Assembly (NCBI RefSeq): GCF_002355735.1
Contig: NZ_AP014879.1
Span: 310,001 to 374,000 of the forward strand
Direction: 5' to 3'
Length of the DNA stretch: 64,000 nucleotides
Source of the DNA: Sulfuricaulis limicola
GTDB taxonomy: Bacteria > Pseudomonadota > Gammaproteobacteria > Acidiferrobacterales > Sulfurifustaceae
Below, in pieces: positions 48,562 through 58,495 of the stretch. The first letter of the stretch is position 1. Each line of letters opens with the position of its first letter. Below the pieces are notes generated by a model. It saw nothing but the letters and a program-made list of their open reading frames with translations. It made no database searches and had not been told where the DNA came from. The translations under genes were made by a program, and so were the position numbers.

Positions 48562-49323
48562 ATGCCGGAACCCGGCTCACACGAACGCAAAACGCACTTC
48601 GGTTTCCGCGAAGTGCCGGAATCCGAGAAAGACGGCCTCGTCGCCGGCGTGTTTCATTCGGTCGCCGGCAAGTACGACCTGATGAACGACCTGATGTCGC
48701 TCGGCGCGCATCGCCTGTGGAAGCAGTTCGCGACCGAGGCCAGCGGCGTGCGCGGCGGTTTCCGCGTGCTCGACGTCGCCGGCGGTACCGGCGACATGGC
48801 GGCGAAGTTCGCCTTGCGTGTCGGCAGGCGCGGTCAGGTGGTGATCGCCGACATCAACAGCTCCATGCTGGAAGTCGGGCGCGGGCGCCTGGCGGATCAG
48901 GGCTTCGCGGGCAATGTGGATTTCGTGCAGGCCAACGCCGAGAACTTGCCGTTTCCGGAAAATTATTTCGACCGCGTCAGCATCGCCTTCGGGCTGCGCA
49001 ACGTGACGCATATCGACCGCGCCCTGGCGTCCATGTTCCGGGTGCTGAAGCCGGGCGGGGCGCTGCTGGTGCTGGAGTTCTCGCGGCCCGTGGTGCCGGG
49101 ACTGAACCAGTTGTATGACGCCTACTCGTTCAACGTGCTGCCGTGGCTGGGACGCGTGGTGGCGCGGGACGAGGGCAGTTACCGCTATCTCGCGGAGTCG
49201 ATCCGCAAGCATCCCGATCAGGAGACGCTCAAGGGGATGATGGAGCGAGCGGGGTTCGAGCGTGTGCAATATTTCAATTTGACCGGCGGCATCGTCGCCC
49301 TGCACAAAGGATATAAATACTGA
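48562..49323 (+). CDS. ubiE: UbiE, ubiquinone/menaquinone C-methyltransferase
   Basis: UbiE methylates 2-polyprenyl-6-methoxy-benzoquinol in ubiquinone synthesis. The 253-residue product has [24 protein letters not shown], the SAM motif [12 protein letters not shown] and [10 protein letters not shown], all UbiE signatures. The ATG at 48562 is preferred to a TTG 6 bp upstream. The order ubiE-ubiJ-ubiB is as in E. coli; a hairpin repeat interrupts the ubiE-ubiJ gap. Confidence 0.95.
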   Translation: MPEPGSHERKTHFGFREVPESEKDGLVAGVFHSVAGKYDLMNDLMSLGAHRLWKQFATEASGVRGGFRVLDVAGGTGDMAAKFALRVGRRGQVVIADINSSMLEVGRGRLADQGFAGNVDFVQANAENLPFPENYFDRVSIAFGLRNVTHIDRALASMFRVLKPGGALLVLEFSRPVVPGLNQLYDAYSFNVLPWLGRVVARDEGSYRYLAESIRKHPDQETLKGMMERAGFERVQYFNLTGGIVALHKGYKY

Positions 49324-49408
49324 TTCACCGCAGAGAGCGCAGAGGACGCAGAGATTATAAAATAAACTGATTTGCCGCTCTCTGCGATCTCTGCGTACTC
49401 CGCGGTGA
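49324..49408. repeat. intergenic hairpin repeat, CGCAGAG subfamily
   Basis: The left arm (49324-49353) holds CACCGCAGAG, AGCGCAGAG and GACGCAGAG units; the right arm (49376-49408) is the near-complement. It starts 1 bp after the ubiE stop and ends 14 bp before ubiJ. Confidence 0.87.
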
Positions 49409-49422
49409 GATTTCTTACAAAT

Positions 49423-50031
49423 ATGTTTTCGTCTTTTACGACAATATTGGAACAGGCCATCAATCGCGCGCTGCGGCTCGACCCCGATACGCTGGCGCGG
49501 TTGGCCGGGCTCGAGGGCAAGGTGATACGTCTGCGGGCCGCCGGCGATTCCCCGTTTGAAATTTTCGTACTGCCGGACGCCTCCGGGCTGCGGCTGCGCA
49601 CAGGGCACGATCGTGAACCGGATGTGACCCTTACCGGCGATATTCCCGTGATATTCCGCTTTGCGCTGCGCCGGTTTGTTCCGGATGTCGTGGCCGCGGG
49701 CGAGGTACAGGTCAGCGGCGACATCGATCTCGGGCAGCGTTTCCAGCGCATCCTGGAGCAAACCGATATCGACTGGGAAGAGCAGGCGGCGCGCGTTGTG
49801 GGTGATGTGCCGGCGCATCAGCTGGGCAACGCCCTGCGCCACCTGGGCGGCTGGTCGCGGCAGACGCTGCACACGCTGCGCCAGGATCTCGGTGAATACC
49901 TTCAGGAAGAAAGCCGCCTGTTGCCCGTGCGCCCGCGCGCGAACGCGTTTCGACATTCGGTGGAGACGCTGGAGCGTGAACTGGAGAACCTGGAACGGCG
50001 CCTGGCACGTTTGCGCGAGATGGCACCATGA
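49423..50031 (+). CDS. ubiJ: UbiJ, SCP2-domain ubiquinone synthesis factor
   Basis: UbiJ binds ubiquinone intermediates and is part of the aerobic Ubi complex. The 202-residue product has an SCP2 domain (about 20-115) with VTLTGDIPVIFRFALRR and VQVSGDIDLGQRF, and a C-terminal coiled coil (HSVETLERELENLERRLARL). The ATG at 49423 begins FSSFTTILEQAIN. It overlaps ubiB by 4 bp. Confidence 0.92.
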   Translation: MFSSFTTILEQAINRALRLDPDTLARLAGLEGKVIRLRAAGDSPFEIFVLPDASGLRLRTGHDREPDVTLTGDIPVIFRFALRRFVPDVVAAGEVQVSGDIDLGQRFQRILEQTDIDWEEQAARVVGDVPAHQLGNALRHLGGWSRQTLHTLRQDLGEYLQEESRLLPVRPRANAFRHSVETLERELENLERRLARLREMAP

Positions 50032-51686
50032 CGCGTTTGCGCCAGCTTGGCCGGTTGCTGCGCATCACCCGGGTTTTCGTGCGCCACGATCTCGACGAGT
50101 TCGTCACCGCCATTCATCTGTTCCGTCCCTATCGCCTGCTGCTGCGGATGGCGCCATGGCGGCTGTTCGCGCGGCGCAACGTCCCGCGCGGCGTGCGGCT
50201 GCGCGAGGCGCTGGAGGAACTGGGACCGGTGTTCGTGAAATTCGGCCAGATGCTGTCCACCCGCCCGGACCTGTTGCCGGAAGATATTGCGGAAGAACTC
50301 GCCAGGCTCCAGGACCGCGTGCCGCCGTTTTCCGCCGAAGCATCGGTGCGGCTGATCGAGCAGGCCCTGGGCGGCAAGCTTGAGACCTGGTTCAGCGAGT
50401 TCAGCCGCGAGCCGATCGCCTCGGCCTCGGTGGCGCAGGTGCATATCGCGCGGCTGCACGACGGCGCCGAAGTGGCGGTCAAGGTGCTGCGCCCCGGCAT
50501 CGAATCGGTCATCGAACGCGATCTGGAGCTGCTGTATCTGCTGGCGCGCCTGGCCCTCCGCTATGCGCCGCCGGCGCGCCGCTTCCGGCCGGTCGAGGTG
50601 GTGGATGAATTCAGCAAGACCATTCACGACGAGCTCGACCTGCGGGTGGAATCGGCCAACGCCAGCCGCCTGCGCGCCAATTTCGAGGGTTCCACGCTGT
50701 TGCACGTGCCCAAGGTGTACTGGGACCTGACGCGCCGCACGGTGATGGTGCTGGAGCGCATTCACGGCATTCCCATCGGCAACGTCGAAGGCCTGAAAGC
50801 CGCCGGCATCGACATGCGGATGCTGGCGCACAACGGCGTGGAGATTTTCTTCACCCAGGCGTTCCGCGACGGGTTTTTCCACGCCGACATGCACCCCGGC
50901 AATATATTCGTTTCGCCCGAGGGCCAGTACCGGGCCGTGGATTTCGGCATCATGGGCACGCTCGGCGAGAAGGACAAGCGTTACCTGGCGGAGAATTTCC
51001 TGGCGTTCTTCAACCGCGACTACCATGCCGTGGCCGATTCTCATCTGCGCGCCGGCTGGGTCGCGCCGGGCACCAATCTGGTCGAGTTCGAGGCCGCCAT
51101 CCGCACCGTCTGCGAGCCGGTGTTCGCCCGGCCCATCAAGGAGATCTCCTTCGGCCGGTTCCTGCTGCACCTGTTTCAGACCGCGCGCCGTTTCAACATG
51201 GAAGTCCAGCCGCAGCTGGTGCTGCTGCAAAAGACCCTGTTCAATATCGAAGGGCTGGGTCGGCGGCTGTATCCCGATCTCGACCTGTGGGAGACCGCCA
51301 AACCCTATCTCGAGCGCTGGATGAGCGAGCACATGGGCCCGCGCGCCTTTCTCAAGAGCCTGCGCCGGGAATTCCCCAAGTGGTGGGCGATGTTGCCGGA
51401 AATTCCGTCGCTGCTGCACGAAAGCCTGCGGCGCGCCGGCGAGACCGACGCGGCGCAGGAGGCGCGGGTCAGAGAACTTGAGGAACTGCGCCGGCAGCTG
51501 CGCCACCAGCAGCGCCGGCTGTATTTCGCCATTGCCGGCAGTGGCTCGCTGATCGCCGGCGCCGTATTTCTGGGCATGGGCATGCCAGTTTCCGGCGTCT
51601 GGGCGTGGGAACAGCTGACGGGGTGGGCCCTGGCGGCGGCGGGAGCCTTCCTATTGCTGCGTGGCTGGCCGCGCCGAAATCCATGA
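50028..51686 (+). CDS. ubiB: UbiB, ubiquinone synthesis ATPase/kinase-like protein
   Basis: UbiB is a membrane-bound atypical kinase-like ATPase required for ubiquinone synthesis. The 552-residue product has the KxGQ motif KFGQMLSTRPDLLP, the Ala-rich SASVAQVH loop, VKVLRPG with the ATP lysine, and HADMHPGNIF and DFGIMG. Two C-terminal membrane segments occur at about 500-545. Length and layout match E. coli UbiB (546 residues). Confidence 0.96.
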   Translation: MTRLRQLGRLLRITRVFVRHDLDEFVTAIHLFRPYRLLLRMAPWRLFARRNVPRGVRLREALEELGPVFVKFGQMLSTRPDLLPEDIAEELARLQDRVPPFSAEASVRLIEQALGGKLETWFSEFSREPIASASVAQVHIARLHDGAEVAVKVLRPGIESVIERDLELLYLLARLALRYAPPARRFRPVEVVDEFSKTIHDELDLRVESANASRLRANFEGSTLLHVPKVYWDLTRRTVMVLERIHGIPIGNVEGLKAAGIDMRMLAHNGVEIFFTQAFRDGFFHADMHPGNIFVSPEGQYRAVDFGIMGTLGEKDKRYLAENFLAFFNRDYHAVADSHLRAGWVAPGTNLVEFEAAIRTVCEPVFARPIKEISFGRFLLHLFQTARRFNMEVQPQLVLLQKTLFNIEGLGRRLYPDLDLWETAKPYLERWMSEHMGPRAFLKSLRREFPKWWAMLPEIPSLLHESLRRAGETDAAQEARVRELEELRRQLRHQQRRLYFAIAGSGSLIAGAVFLGMGMPVSGVWAWEQLTGWALAAAGAFLLLRGWPRRNP

Positions 51687-51755
51687 TCAACGGTATGCCG
51701 ACTGTTGTTGCATTTATGCTAGAATTTCACCTAATTGCAACAAATCCATGATCCG

Positions 51756-52640
51756 ATGAAGCGGGTAAAGGTCAACCAAGCGGTTCTGGCGGGCGCGGCA
51801 TTGATACTGACCGCGGGCCCGGCCCTGTCTGCGCCGACGGGCAAGCTTTCCTGGCTCAACGATACCTCCTTCGCGGGCGTTGGTCCGGTAGGGGCGCCGG
51901 AAATACGTCCCCTGAATTCGGCGGATTACACCTCCTTCGGCATCAACCTTTACAGCTCCCGGCAGGGCGCCGTGGAAGAGGCCTATCCGGAAGATGCCCG
52001 CGGCATCGCCCCGGAGGCCAATACCGTCCGTCTTTACGGCGAGGTCGAATCGTCCCGTTCCGGGACCGGCAGTTTTGCTTCCCTGGAGGATTCTTCTCCG
52101 GGCCGGGTCAACGTTTTTGGCGTGGCTTGGCAGCATCGCCTGAATGCCATGAACACTTTTGCGGTGTCGGCGGAATATGGCGAAGGTGCGGCGGTCTATC
52201 CCCAGTCGCTGGACACGCTCGATACCCGTGCCGCGTTTTCCTGGACCAGCGTGCTTCCCAGCGCCGTCAGGCCAAGCGTAACCGGCAGCGTTTTCCTCGG
52301 CGATGAAATGGCGCGTGAGGAAATCTACCGGCATCTGGGCCGCCGGTATTATGGTTTTACCGTCGGCGGCAGCCTGACGCTGTTCCAGTCGCACACGCCC
52401 TACGTGTCGTTCAGGATGCAGCGCAGCGTGTATGAAACCTCGGAAGACTCGCTGTTGGTTGCGCCACGCACCGGCGATCGCTCGTTGCTGTCGGCGGGCT
52501 GGAAATGGCAGGCGGGCCGTGATTTAAGCCTGCAGGCCGAGGCGAGTTACGGTTTGGGTGAGGCGTCCAGCAGCAGCCTGGATCCCTACAGCCTGGAGCG
52601 CAGCCGTATCCTCTTCGGCACGCGCTTCGGGTTTAAATAA
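51756..52640 (+). CDS. outer-membrane beta-barrel-like protein
   Basis: The 294-residue product has a signal peptide (ending ALSA) and alternating hydrophobic strands with many aromatic girdle residues. It ends FGTRFGFK, close to the aromatic C-terminus of barrel proteins. It shows no lipoprotein signal. I cannot assign a family; it could be a small porin-like or assembly protein. It stands alone after ubiB and ends before a hairpin repeat. Confidence 0.75.
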   Translation: MKRVKVNQAVLAGAALILTAGPALSAPTGKLSWLNDTSFAGVGPVGAPEIRPLNSADYTSFGINLYSSRQGAVEEAYPEDARGIAPEANTVRLYGEVESSRSGTGSFASLEDSSPGRVNVFGVAWQHRLNAMNTFAVSAEYGEGAAVYPQSLDTLDTRAAFSWTSVLPSAVRPSVTGSVFLGDEMAREEIYRHLGRRYYGFTVGGSLTLFQSHTPYVSFRMQRSVYETSEDSLLVAPRTGDRSLLSAGWKWQAGRDLSLQAEASYGLGEASSSSLDPYSLERSRILFGTRFGFK

Positions 52641-52655
52641 AATTCAAAAACTTTA

Positions 52656-52727
52656 GCCACAGAGATCACAGAGGGCACAGAGAAAGAAATTGGTTTTTTA
52701 CTCTGTGCCCTCTGTGATCTCTGTGGC
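52656..52727. repeat. intergenic hairpin repeat, CACAGAG subfamily, perfect stem
   Basis: Two exactly complementary 27-nt arms (52656-52682 and 52701-52727) are built from three CACAGAG units, separated by an 18-nt loop. It lies between the convergent outer-membrane protein and DJ-1 genes and may end both transcripts. Confidence 0.95.
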
Positions 52728-52737
52728 CAGTTTTTTC

Positions 52738-53286
52738 CTAACGCTGTAAACCGGCCTCGACTTGGTCGCGTTTTTCCTTCCCGGCCAGCAGTGCAATCAG
52801 TTCCAGCGCAAAATCCATGGCAGTGCCGGGACCGCGCGAGGTGATGACCCGGCCGTCGGTGACGACGGCGCTGTTCTCCAGTCGCACGTTCGGCCATTGC
52901 GCAGGATCGAGTGTACCGGGGAAAGAGGTGGCGCGTTTTCCTTCGAGCACGCCGGCGCGGGCCAGGACCCTGGGTGCGGCGCAGATGGCGGCGGTGAAGC
53001 GTTTATCCCGCGCCATTTTTCCGGCCAGCGCGAGAATACGCGTGTCCTGCTCCAGGTGGGTGGCGCCGGGCTGGCCGCCGGGCAGCACCAGCATGTCGTA
53101 TTCGCGCGCGAGCGCCTGATCGAGCGTGGTGTCCGGCAACAGCACCGTGCCGCGGCTGCCTTTTACCGGCGCGGTGTCCAGACCGGCCGTGACCACTTCG
53201 ATGCCGGCGCGCCGCAACAGATCGACGACAGTGACCGCCTCCAGTTCTTCCACGCCTTGCGCCAGAGGAACCAGGACGGTCGCCAT
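52738..53286 (-). CDS. DJ-1/YajL-family protein
   Basis: The 182-residue product has the DJ-1/PfpI fold with the nucleophile cysteine in FTAAICAAPRV and the acidic partner in VEELEAVT at the N-terminus. Members are glyoxalases, deglycase-like enzymes or redox chaperones; YajL is the closest by length and motif. It begins 11 bp after ctpA ends, as the last gene of a gpmI-envC-ctpA run. Confidence 0.9.
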   Translation of the reverse strand: MATVLVPLAQGVEELEAVTVVDLLRRAGIEVVTAGLDTAPVKGSRGTVLLPDTTLDQALAREYDMLVLPGGQPGATHLEQDTRILALAGKMARDKRFTAAICAAPRVLARAGVLEGKRATSFPGTLDPAQWPNVRLENSAVVTDGRVITSRGPGTAMDFALELIALLAGKEKRDQVEAGLQR

Positions 53287-53297
53287 TCCTGTGCCTC

Positions 53298-54644
53298 TCA
53301 GTTGCTTTGCGCCCTGAAGAAACTGATGCCCTTGAGCAGGTTCAGCGCTTCCTGCAGCTGATAGTCCTCCGCCGCCGGGGCTTTGCCGGTTTCGTCCTTT
53401 TTCTTTTCGTCTTTCCTGTCTTCCTTTTTCGGCTCTTCCTTCGGCTTGGCCATTTCATCGCCGTTTTCCAGATGCCGCGCCAGATCGGCCTCGCGCAGAC
53501 GATCGCCGGCTTCGCTCTTGGTGATGCGGGCCTCCTCGGCGACGATATCCGGCTCGATGCCGGAGGCCTGGATCGAGCGTCCGCTCGGAGTGTAATAGCG
53601 TGCGGTCGTGATCTTGAGCGCGGCGCCGTTGCTGACCGGAATGATGGTCTGCACCGAGCCCTTGCCGAAGCTCTTCGTGCCCATGATGACGGCGCGTTTG
53701 TGGTCCTGCAGCGCCCCGGCGACGATTTCCGAGGCGGAGGCCGAGCCGCCGTTGATCAGCACCACGATCGGCGCTCCATTCAGCACGTCACCCGGGTTGG
53801 CGGCCAGTTTCATTCTGGAATCCGCCACGCGGCCTTCGGTGTAAACGATCAGCCCCTTGTCGAGGAAGGCGTCGCTCACGCCGACGGCGGCATTCAGCAC
53901 GCCGCCGGGATTGTTGCGCAGATCGAGCACCATGCCGCGGAGCCGGCCCTTGTTGTCCGCCTCCAGTTTCCGGATGACATCGGTGAGCCCCTTGTCGGTG
54001 CCGGCCTGAAACTGGGTGATGCGCACGTAACCGAAACCAGGCTCGAGCATGCGGCTTTTCACGCTCTGGATCTTGATGACCGCGCGCGTGAGCGTGATCT
54101 TGAGCGGCTTGGGAGCGCCTTCGCGCGCAATGGTGAGCGTGATGTCGGTGCCCGGCTTGCCGCGCATCATGCGCACGGCATCGGTCAGCGTCATGCCTTT
54201 CACGGCCTTGTCGTCCAGGCGGATGATGAGATCGCCGGTCTTGACCCCGCCGCGCGCGGCGGGGGTGTCCTCGATCGGGGAGACGACCTTGACGAAGCCG
54301 TTTTCCATCGTGACTTCGATGCCGAGGCCGCCGAACTGGCCTTCGGTCTCCACGCGCATGTCACGGAAGCTGTCCGCGTCCAGGTAGGCCGAATGCGGGT
54401 CCAGCCCCGAGAGCATGCCTTGAACGGCGTCTTCGAGAAGCTTTTTGTCCTCGACCGGCTCGACGTAGTCGGCCTTGATGCGGCTGAAGACCTCGGTGAA
54501 GGTGCGCAGCTCGTCGAGTGGCAGCGGCGTAGCCGATTCCTTGCCCGGTTCGCGCTCGGCCAGGACACCCATGTCGAGGATGACGGCGGCGCCGACGAAC
54601 ATCCCGAGGAACAGGACCAGAATATAACGTGTTGCGAGTTTCAT
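53298..54644 (-). CDS. C-terminal processing peptidase, S41 family
   Basis: The 448-residue product has an N-terminal signal anchor (about 7-28), a PDZ domain (about 95-180) and an S41 catalytic domain with Ser in INGGSASASEIVAGAL and Lys in GTKSFGKGSVQT. Such Ctp proteases trim periplasmic proteins and cell-wall enzymes. The C-terminus is a Lys/Glu-rich low-complexity linker. It follows envC by 61 bp, a common pairing in which EnvC activates amidases. Confidence 0.92.
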   Translation of the reverse strand: MKLATRYILVLFLGMFVGAAVILDMGVLAEREPGKESATPLPLDELRTFTEVFSRIKADYVEPVEDKKLLEDAVQGMLSGLDPHSAYLDADSFRDMRVETEGQFGGLGIEVTMENGFVKVVSPIEDTPAARGGVKTGDLIIRLDDKAVKGMTLTDAVRMMRGKPGTDITLTIAREGAPKPLKITLTRAVIKIQSVKSRMLEPGFGYVRITQFQAGTDKGLTDVIRKLEADNKGRLRGMVLDLRNNPGGVLNAAVGVSDAFLDKGLIVYTEGRVADSRMKLAANPGDVLNGAPIVVLINGGSASASEIVAGALQDHKRAVIMGTKSFGKGSVQTIIPVSNGAALKITTARYYTPSGRSIQASGIEPDIVAEEARITKSEAGDRLREADLARHLENGDEMAKPKEEPKKEDRKDEKKKDETGKAPAAEDYQLQEALNLLKGISFFRAQSN

Positions 54645-54705
54645 TTAGATGATGCTCCGTTTGATGAACCGCCCGTGATGCGCCGGGCGGGAATAATAGC
54701 GGTCG

Positions 54706-55908
54706 TTATCGTGCTTTGCACCAGATCAGCGGATCGCGTGGTTGTCCGTTCTGGCGAATCTCGAAATAAACCGCCGGTTGCGCCATGTCACCGGTATTGC
54801 CCAGGCTGGCGACGATTTCGCCGGCCTCGACCCATTCGCCAACTCCCTTGTGCAGACTCTGATTATGGCCGTACAGCGTCATATAGCCATCTCCGTGGTC
54901 CAGAATCAAGAGTAGCCCAAAACCCCTCAGCCAGTCGGCGAACACCACGCGCCCGCGAAACACGGATATGACGTTTTGGCCCTCGCGGCCGCCGATCAGC
55001 AGACCGCGCCATTTGAGGTTGCCCAGGTTCTTGCTGCCACCGTAGCGCGCGAGCAGCGGGCCGCGGGTCGGCAGTGGCAGGCGTCCCCGCAGTTTGGCAA
55101 AGGGGGTGCCGGCGCGGGGCGGCAGGTTCGGTTCGGGCAGAACCGTTTTCAGCTCCTCGATCAGCTGCTCGAGGCGCTTTTCGTCCGCGCGCAGCCGTTC
55201 CATCTGCTGCGACTGGCCGCGCACCTCGCGGTTGAGGCTGGCGAGCAGTTCGCCGCGCCGCGCGCGCGAGGTTTCGAGCGCGGTTTTTTGTTCGTGCTGG
55301 CTGGTGCGCAAATCGTCCAGATCGCGGCGCTGCGCGCGTATCTGCTGTTCGAGCGTTTCCAGCCGGGAAAGGGTCATCTGCGTCTGGCTGATACGTTCGG
55401 TCCGTGCCCGGTTCAGATAGTCATAGTATGTAGCAACACGCGCGACGCGCGCCGGGTTTTCCTGGTTGAGCAGCAGCTTGAGGTACTCCTGGCGGCCCAT
55501 GTGATAAGCCATGTAAATCTGGCGCGCCAGCTGCTGCCGCTGCGCGCCAAGATTGCCGCGTTCCCGGGCGGCGCGGGCATTGAGGTCCGCCAGTCTTTTT
55601 TCATTGGCGCGCAGCTGCGCTTCGGTCATCCTGAGATTATTCATCAGGCCACCGATGCGGCGCTCCAGTCCGCGGACTTCCTCGCGCACGTCGTCGCGCC
55701 GGCCGCGGGTTTCATTGAGCCTTTCCTGGAGCGCCTCGATGCGTCCGCGCAGCTGTTTCAGTCTCGCCTCTTCTCCGCCGCGGCCATCGGCGGCGTGGGC
55801 CGGAAAAAGAACAGCGATCAGGAAAGCGAGCAGGACAGCCGCGATCGTCCGCCCGGATTGGCAAGCGTCCTTTTTCCGTCTCGGCGTGAAGACAGCGGAA
55901 GATATCAC
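54706..55908 (-). CDS. envC: EnvC, murein hydrolase activator
   Basis: EnvC activates cell-division amidases. The 400-residue product has a signal region (ending AHA), long coiled coils (about 35-250) and a C-terminal LytM (M23-like) domain with GYMTLYGHN and EIVASLGNTGDM. The canonical HxxxD zinc motif is not complete, as expected of a non-catalytic LytM domain. No ATG is in frame; the GTG at 55908, 8 bp after the gpmI stop, is the likely start. Confidence 0.9.
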   Translation of the reverse strand: MISSAVFTPRRKKDACQSGRTIAAVLLAFLIAVLFPAHAADGRGGEEARLKQLRGRIEALQERLNETRGRRDDVREEVRGLERRIGGLMNNLRMTEAQLRANEKRLADLNARAARERGNLGAQRQQLARQIYMAYHMGRQEYLKLLLNQENPARVARVATYYDYLNRARTERISQTQMTLSRLETLEQQIRAQRRDLDDLRTSQHEQKTALETSRARRGELLASLNREVRGQSQQMERLRADEKRLEQLIEELKTVLPEPNLPPRAGTPFAKLRGRLPLPTRGPLLARYGGSKNLGNLKWRGLLIGGREGQNVISVFRGRVVFADWLRGFGLLLILDHGDGYMTLYGHNQSLHKGVGEWVEAGEIVASLGNTGDMAQPAVYFEIRQNGQPRDPLIWCKAR

Positions 55909-55916
55909 CGCGTGCG

Positions 55917-57497
55917 TCAGGTGCGGCCCTCGGCGGTCGCCGCCGGCTGGCTCTGCAGGGTGACCAGCGGCCGGCCGGTCATCTCGGTCGGCAGCGGCAG
56001 GCCCAGGAGATAAAGCATGGTTGGCGCGATGTCCTCGAGCGCGCCGCTCGGCGCCAGCGTGGCCGGTCGGCCTATATATAGGAATGGCACCGGGTTGGTG
56101 GTGTGCGCGGTGTGCGGTTGGCCGGTCTCGAAGTCGAACATCTGTTCGGCGTTGCCGTGATCGGCGGTGATGAGCATCTCGCCCCCCGTTTCCTTGACCG
56201 CTTTGTAAATGTTCGCCAGACATTGATCCACCGCCTCGATGGCCTTCACGGTGGCCTCGAAATCGCCGGTATGGCCGACCATGTCGGGGTTGGCGTAATT
56301 GCAGATGATCACGTCGTAATGCCCCGCACGGATGGCCTTGACCACTTCTTCCGTGAGTTTCGGCGCGCTCATCTCCGGTTTGAGGTTGTAGGTGGGCACG
56401 TCGGTCGGGGAGGGGATCAACAAGCGGTCCTCGAATTCGAACGGCGTTTCCACGCCGCCGTTGAAGAAGAACGTCACGTGCGCGTATTTCTCGGTCTCCG
56501 CGATGCGCAACTGATGCCGGCCGAGGCTCGCCAGGTACGAGCCCATCACGTTGCGCAGGCGTTCCGGCGGAAATGCGACCGGCACGTGGAATTCGGAGTT
56601 GTATTCGGTGAGGCTCACGAAGGCGCCGAGCTTGGGCACCACCTCGCGCGGGAAGGCGTCGAAATTTTTCTCGATGAAGGGACGCGTGATCTGGCGCGCG
56701 CGGTCGGAGCGGAAATTCATGAATATGACGACGTCGCCATCGGCGATGCGCGCCGGTTTTTCGCCGGGCGGCACGATGGCGGTGGCCTTGACGAACTCGT
56801 CGGTTTCGCCGCGGGCATAGGCCATTTCCAGCGCTCCCGCCGCGGTCGCGGCGGTGAATTCCCCCTTGCCCTGCGTCATCAGGTCATAGGCGGCCTGGAC
56901 GCGCGGCCAGCGGTGATCGCGGTCCATGGCGTAGTGGCGGCCGATGATGGAAGCAAAACGGCCGTGTTTCAGGGCGGCGAATTTTTCCTGCATCGCCTTG
57001 ATCGAGGCGGCCGCGCTTTGCGGCGGGGTGTCGCGGCCGTCGAGAAAGGCGTGCAGATAGAGCCGGGTGGCGCCGCGGCGCGTCGCCAGTTCCGCCACGG
57101 CATGAATGTGTTCCTCGTGGCTGTGGACGCCGCCGGGTGAAAGCAGGCCCATGACGTGCACCGCGCTTCCGGTTTTAACCGCCAGATCGATGGTGTCGGT
57201 GAGGGTCTTGTTGGTGAAGAAGGTGCCGGTGCTGATCGCCCGGTTGATGCGCGTGTATTCCTGGTAAACCACCCGGCCGGCGCCGAGGTTGAGATGGCCG
57301 ACTTCCGAGTTGCCCATCTGGCTGGAGGGCAGGCCGACAGCGGCTTCCGAGGCGTGGATCAGGGTGTGGGGATACTGCTTCCAGAGCATGTCCCACACGG
57401 GTTTGCGCGCGGCGGCGATGGCGTTGTACTGGGTGTCCTGACGGTAACCCCAGCCATCCAATATGATCAGAACCAAGGGTTTAGGGATAAATGACAT
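55917..57497 (-). CDS. gpmI: GpmI, 2,3-bisphosphoglycerate-independent phosphoglycerate mutase
   Basis: GpmI interconverts 3- and 2-phosphoglycerate with two Mn ions. The 526-residue product has LIILDGWG with the metal Asp, [16 protein letters not shown] with the nucleophile Ser, [10 protein letters not shown], and [11 protein letters not shown] near the C-terminus. The ATG at 57497 begins [15 protein letters not shown]. It heads the run gpmI-envC-ctpA-DJ-1 and is divergent from the ArsR-type gene. Confidence 0.96.
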   Translation of the reverse strand: MSFIPKPLVLIILDGWGYRQDTQYNAIAAARKPVWDMLWKQYPHTLIHASEAAVGLPSSQMGNSEVGHLNLGAGRVVYQEYTRINRAISTGTFFTNKTLTDTIDLAVKTGSAVHVMGLLSPGGVHSHEEHIHAVAELATRRGATRLYLHAFLDGRDTPPQSAAASIKAMQEKFAALKHGRFASIIGRHYAMDRDHRWPRVQAAYDLMTQGKGEFTAATAAGALEMAYARGETDEFVKATAIVPPGEKPARIADGDVVIFMNFRSDRARQITRPFIEKNFDAFPREVVPKLGAFVSLTEYNSEFHVPVAFPPERLRNVMGSYLASLGRHQLRIAETEKYAHVTFFFNGGVETPFEFEDRLLIPSPTDVPTYNLKPEMSAPKLTEEVVKAIRAGHYDVIICNYANPDMVGHTGDFEATVKAIEAVDQCLANIYKAVKETGGEMLITADHGNAEQMFDFETGQPHTAHTTNPVPFLYIGRPATLAPSGALEDIAPTMLYLLGLPLPTEMTGRPLVTLQSQPAATAEGRT

Positions 57498-57550
57498 ACT
57501 CTAGGGCCCAAATATCGGTTATATCAGTCTTTTCAAAATTACTAATATTG

Positions 57551-57556
57551 TATAAT
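57551..57556 (+). promoter_or_regulatory. sigma-70-like -10 box
   Basis: TATAAT lies 57 bp upstream of the ArsR-type gene in an AT-rich stretch. No good TTGACA match is at the -35 position, so a regulated promoter is possible. Confidence 0.5.
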
Positions 57557-57612
57557 GTTTTCCCTCGCGCATCAGCCGTACCCGCTGATACCACGGCTCC
57601 AGAGAGGGGAGC

Positions 57613-57981
57613 GTGGGCGCAGAGCGATCCATGAGGCCTGAAGACATGAGCGCCGCCGCAGAAAAAGTCGAAGATGTCCTGATTACCAACGAAGATGACA
57701 TTCATCTTGCCTCCCGCTCCCTGAAAGCCATGGCGCACCCGCTGCGCCTGAAAATCCTCTGTATTCTGGGGGGACATACCGAGGTCAGCGTGCAGGATAT
57801 CGTCGAGCAGGTCGGCACCTCGCAAAGCAACATCTCGCAGCATCTTTCGATCCTGCGCGACAAGGGCATCCTGGCCGCGCGCAAGGACGCCAACAAGGTT
57901 TATTACCGCATCAGTGACCCGAAAATCCTGCAATTGATCGGCTCGCTGCGCGAGGCCTTTTGCAGCGCGGTCCGGCGCTGA
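57613..57981 (+). CDS. ArsR/SmtB-type regulator without visible metal cysteines
   Basis: The 122-residue product is a winged helix with SLKAMAHPLRLKILCILGG and TSQSNISQHLSILRDKGI. The alpha-3 site (VSVQDIVEQVG) has no cysteine pair, so it does not look like an arsenite sensor. It may sense a sulfide/persulfide or another signal. The GTG start follows AGGGGAG. It precedes rhodanese, grxC, secB and gpsA. Confidence 0.85.
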   Translation: MGAERSMRPEDMSAAAEKVEDVLITNEDDIHLASRSLKAMAHPLRLKILCILGGHTEVSVQDIVEQVGTSQSNISQHLSILRDKGILAARKDANKVYYRISDPKILQLIGSLREAFCSAVRR

Positions 57982-58079
57982 CCAGTTTGTTGAAAACCTG
58001 TCCCTGCACCCTGCCCAACAACCGGTGGAGCCCGGCAACCCCATGCCGGCCCGCCCACAACCTTTTCGACAACCAATAA

Positions 58080-58493
58080 ATGCTACAGTTCGTCATCAAT
58101 AACTGGTATCTGTTCGTCGCCCTGGCCGTCATCCTGTTTCTGCTGGCGACCGGCCCCATCAGCCAGCAGATGTACGGCATCCGCAACGCCAATGCCGCGC
58201 AGGCGATCCAGCTGCTGAACCGCGAGAACGGCGTGGTGGTGGACGTGTGCGAGCCCAAGGAATTCAGCGCCGGGCACGTGCCGAATGCGATCAACCTGCC
58301 GTTGTCGTCGCTGAAAGACCAGCTGCGCAATCTTGAGAAGCACAAAAACAAACCGATCATCGTCAGCTGTCGCAGCGGCAATCGCTCCCTCAAGGCGGCG
58401 GTGATCCTGCGCAAGCACGGATTCGCCACGGTTTACAATCTTGCCGGCGGTTTGCAGGCGTGGGAGCGCGACAATCTGCCGCTGGAGAAGTGA
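58080..58493 (+). CDS. membrane-anchored single-domain rhodanese (YibN-like)
   Basis: The 137-residue product has one N-terminal membrane segment (about 7-24) and a rhodanese domain with the active cysteine in VSCRSGNRS. The layout equals that of YibN, which lies next to grxC-secB-gpsA in E. coli as well. It starts 98 bp after the ArsR-type gene and overlaps no neighbour. Confidence 0.9.
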   Translation: MLQFVINNWYLFVALAVILFLLATGPISQQMYGIRNANAAQAIQLLNRENGVVVDVCEPKEFSAGHVPNAINLPLSSLKDQLRNLEKHKNKPIIVSCRSGNRSLKAAVILRKHGFATVYNLAGGLQAWERDNLPLEK

Positions 58494-58495
58494 GC

